Shown here one piece after another: positions 63,701 to 64,000 of a stretch of DNA of 64,000 nucleotides. Each line of letters starts with the position of its first letter. Within the stretch, counting starts at the first letter, position 1. Made by a program: the position numbers and the translations under genes. The DNA is from Pseudomonas putida (GTDB taxonomy: Bacteria > Pseudomonadota > Gammaproteobacteria > Pseudomonadales > Pseudomonadaceae), in the NCBI RefSeq assembly GCF_025905425.1, contig NZ_CP109603.1:310001-374000 (forward strand), written 5' to 3'. Under the pieces are notes generated by a model that was not told where the DNA came from, made no database searches, and was given only the letters and a program-made list of their open reading frames with translations.

Positions 63701-64000
63701 CCCTTGATACGCGGCGAGAATCTGCGTTTCGTAGGCCTTTGCGAGGTCAAGGTCTTTGGTAAGCGTCTCCAGATACTGTCGTGTGACCCCGGTTGTCATG
63801 CTGTGTAGCAGTGCAGCGTCGTTTGTCGCCAGTTGCAGTTTCAGGTAGTTCAGCCGCCTGCCCATGGTTTCGTCGATGTTTTCCAGCAACAGCGTTTCAA
63901 GGCTCAGCGTTTCACGCTCTCGGCTGGGCCGGTAGACTTTTTTTGTCACTGATCCTGGGGTTCCCCCCGTAACGATTTCGGTGACCAGGTCGACCCTGAG
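60710..64000 (-). CDS. Giant DUF6543 (dermonecrotic-toxin-like) protein, 5' end outside window
   Basis: The GTG at 63949 is not the true start: the same frame stays open to the right edge and still reads as protein (VDLVTEIVTGGTPGS), so at least 1096 residues are encoded and more lie outside. The sequence matches the large Pseudomonas proteins annotated with a dermonecrotic-toxin (DUF6543) domain. A hydrophobic pair lies near MIFTYLKIVLGLVPFLGTAIGIYDFF and helices in VLLAVIDAAMDVATGVGVNV. A long Arg/Gln-rich helical region and a C-terminus ending QIANTHFARL follow. Activity is unproven. Confidence 0.8.
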   Translation of the reverse strand, partial: LRVDLVTEIVTGGTPGSVTKKVYRPSRERETLSLETLLLENIDETMGRRLNYLKLQLATNDAALLHSMTTGVTRQYLETLTKDLDLAKAYETQILAAYQGLNDSPFVAEFRRECLTAPYASMLRMQGLLLRGKGTLDTQGLAILEIAIAASSRAAYQAQGHDIQLLAATLTAGGPDTEDRPAALSGITFIEDRTSGITLLYLPEHSTTPLTQYASLEAARLSLYERSKQAGEADYLAGRALLGDPRAHSSRIRQAHTNAYSGIIGIGGAWPATTSLPEHLLKAQMGRVIRAHRTTTRSNDELWLENFTQQSTMIFTYLKIVLGLVPFLGTAIGIYDFFDSAARAVNAFTQNKIIEGLEALNDVLLAVIDAAMDVATGVGVNVLTLRQRQLRTFRRTTPQRLQVEVDALQRARRFAGYEHPQAITLDGMSPGAQGRYQGVYRHAEGDFVLIEHQPYQVEWDSTAHTWRLKGSASKTWKRAIALDENGLWDTHFALYGVHLRGGGSGGGQIFGRLADQLNPYWPAAIRDQLPRFLVDQQYRQQRRITDKAFADEANVIASLKRSNALTERSASSAQLEAHFLNDIRLAKQSYQSWDELLKISVRRDQVTPKTQKARSAKLICERLINVIEQRAIRARARLVEMAQLHAAMLLREGLAERLPLLQQWRQKAVQHLKERDEMFKEMDELDTWFPRAERDPTLQRSVEGYQQHLNKDFKSFFDTFHLMTAALRHNAATVVAEYLLEGLIEFEDSIHRSRNTLVGLQEVSVNAQQRRAIYEQARTVHGQYKRRLQSTHASFPALFDEAYLKRLYDNLDALMAISDTQLKRLPRQPVTGGASRSPRLFLDTTGHWHVGDYQPATTAHPAQIIIHRDDGTVLNRFSADGERWRQLPTNRPARPHELQDLKQVANQALSDLPAYRHQIQRYQRQGMLPVDVEHMMTIKAEDLERYANRLQQLQPTATEPARLRAEASTLRNEGRTLRIEQVKQGAQPNEAHLSYLIEQQQVEIRRVGTRQRLNERDYLQEYEVLDTRANGSPVLWYVHFHYRGLETPFEQFSAAHLKRAVDRYHGQQWQQGQPEHDAVWRGPVSRQIANTHFARL

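Noticed and set aside
63949..64000. GTG 63949 as the true start of the DUF6543 gene
   Set aside because: The frame remains open to the edge and the upstream translation still reads as protein, so the real start is outside the window.

Overview
The window is chromosomal DNA of a fluorescent Pseudomonas, most likely the P. putida group. Support comes from a near-textbook PhaG, the gene order nadB-algU-mucA-mucB-mucD-lepA-lepB-rnc-era-recO-pdxJ, a lon-gcd-oprB block, high GC, and many intergenic REP elements built on the core gtgggagcgggcttgcccgcg. No phage, insertion sequence, integrase or CRISPR array is visible. Most of the window is core genome with short accessory insertions.

Layout: (1) 1-3.5 kb: the end of an enterochelin-esterase-like gene, a RelE/HigB-type toxin with its HTH antitoxin, a SulP anion transporter and tRNA-Gly(TCC). 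(2) 3.6-10 kb: phaG, an RsuA pseudouridine synthase, a diguanylate cyclase, a Tyr-rich lipoprotein, a hydroxyisobutyryl-CoA hydrolase-like protein and ung. (3) 10-17.7 kb: a tricarboxylate uptake locus with an OprD-type porin, TctCBA and an AbrB-family membrane protein, divergent from the TctDE two-component system. (4) 17.8-22.2 kb: an HDOD protein, YgfZ, SdhE/YgfX and NadB. (5) 22.3-26.5 kb: the envelope-stress sigma factor AlgU with MucA, MucB and MucD; mucC is absent. (6) 26.6-32.7 kb: lepA, lepB, rnc, era, recO and pdxJ. (7) 32.8-37.1 kb: a metal-type two-component system divergent from a small exported protein, then cmoB and cmoA.

(8) 37.2-39.4 kb: two AT-richer genes that look like an alpha-xenorhabdolysin (XaxA/XaxB) two-part pore-forming toxin. 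(9) 39.4-48.6 kb: a chagasin-type inhibitor lipoprotein, Lon, periplasmic glucose oxidation (gcd with an OprB porin), and a TonB receptor with a His/Asp-rich loop and a Zur-like box. (10) 48.7-60.6 kb: VF530, a Pr6Pr membrane protein, a YqjI-like PadR regulator with a siderophore-interacting reductase, a large class A PBP, an amino-acid permease, an RclC-like protein, an orphan gene, a glutamate-synthase-like flavoprotein, a Nudix hydrolase and MetR. (11) From 60.7 kb to the edge: a giant DUF6543 (dermonecrotic-toxin-like) protein that runs off the window.

The most interesting items are the XaxAB-like pair; a 36-codon upstream reading frame with a perfect ribosome-binding site that overlaps the lepA start; a structured RNA leader before rnc; and several operator candidates next to regulators (11-bp phased repeats by the two two-component systems, palindromes plus a Fur-like core by the PadR gene, a Zur-like box by the zinc-type receptor). 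All functional statements come from reading the sequence and remembered family knowledge; no database search was run.
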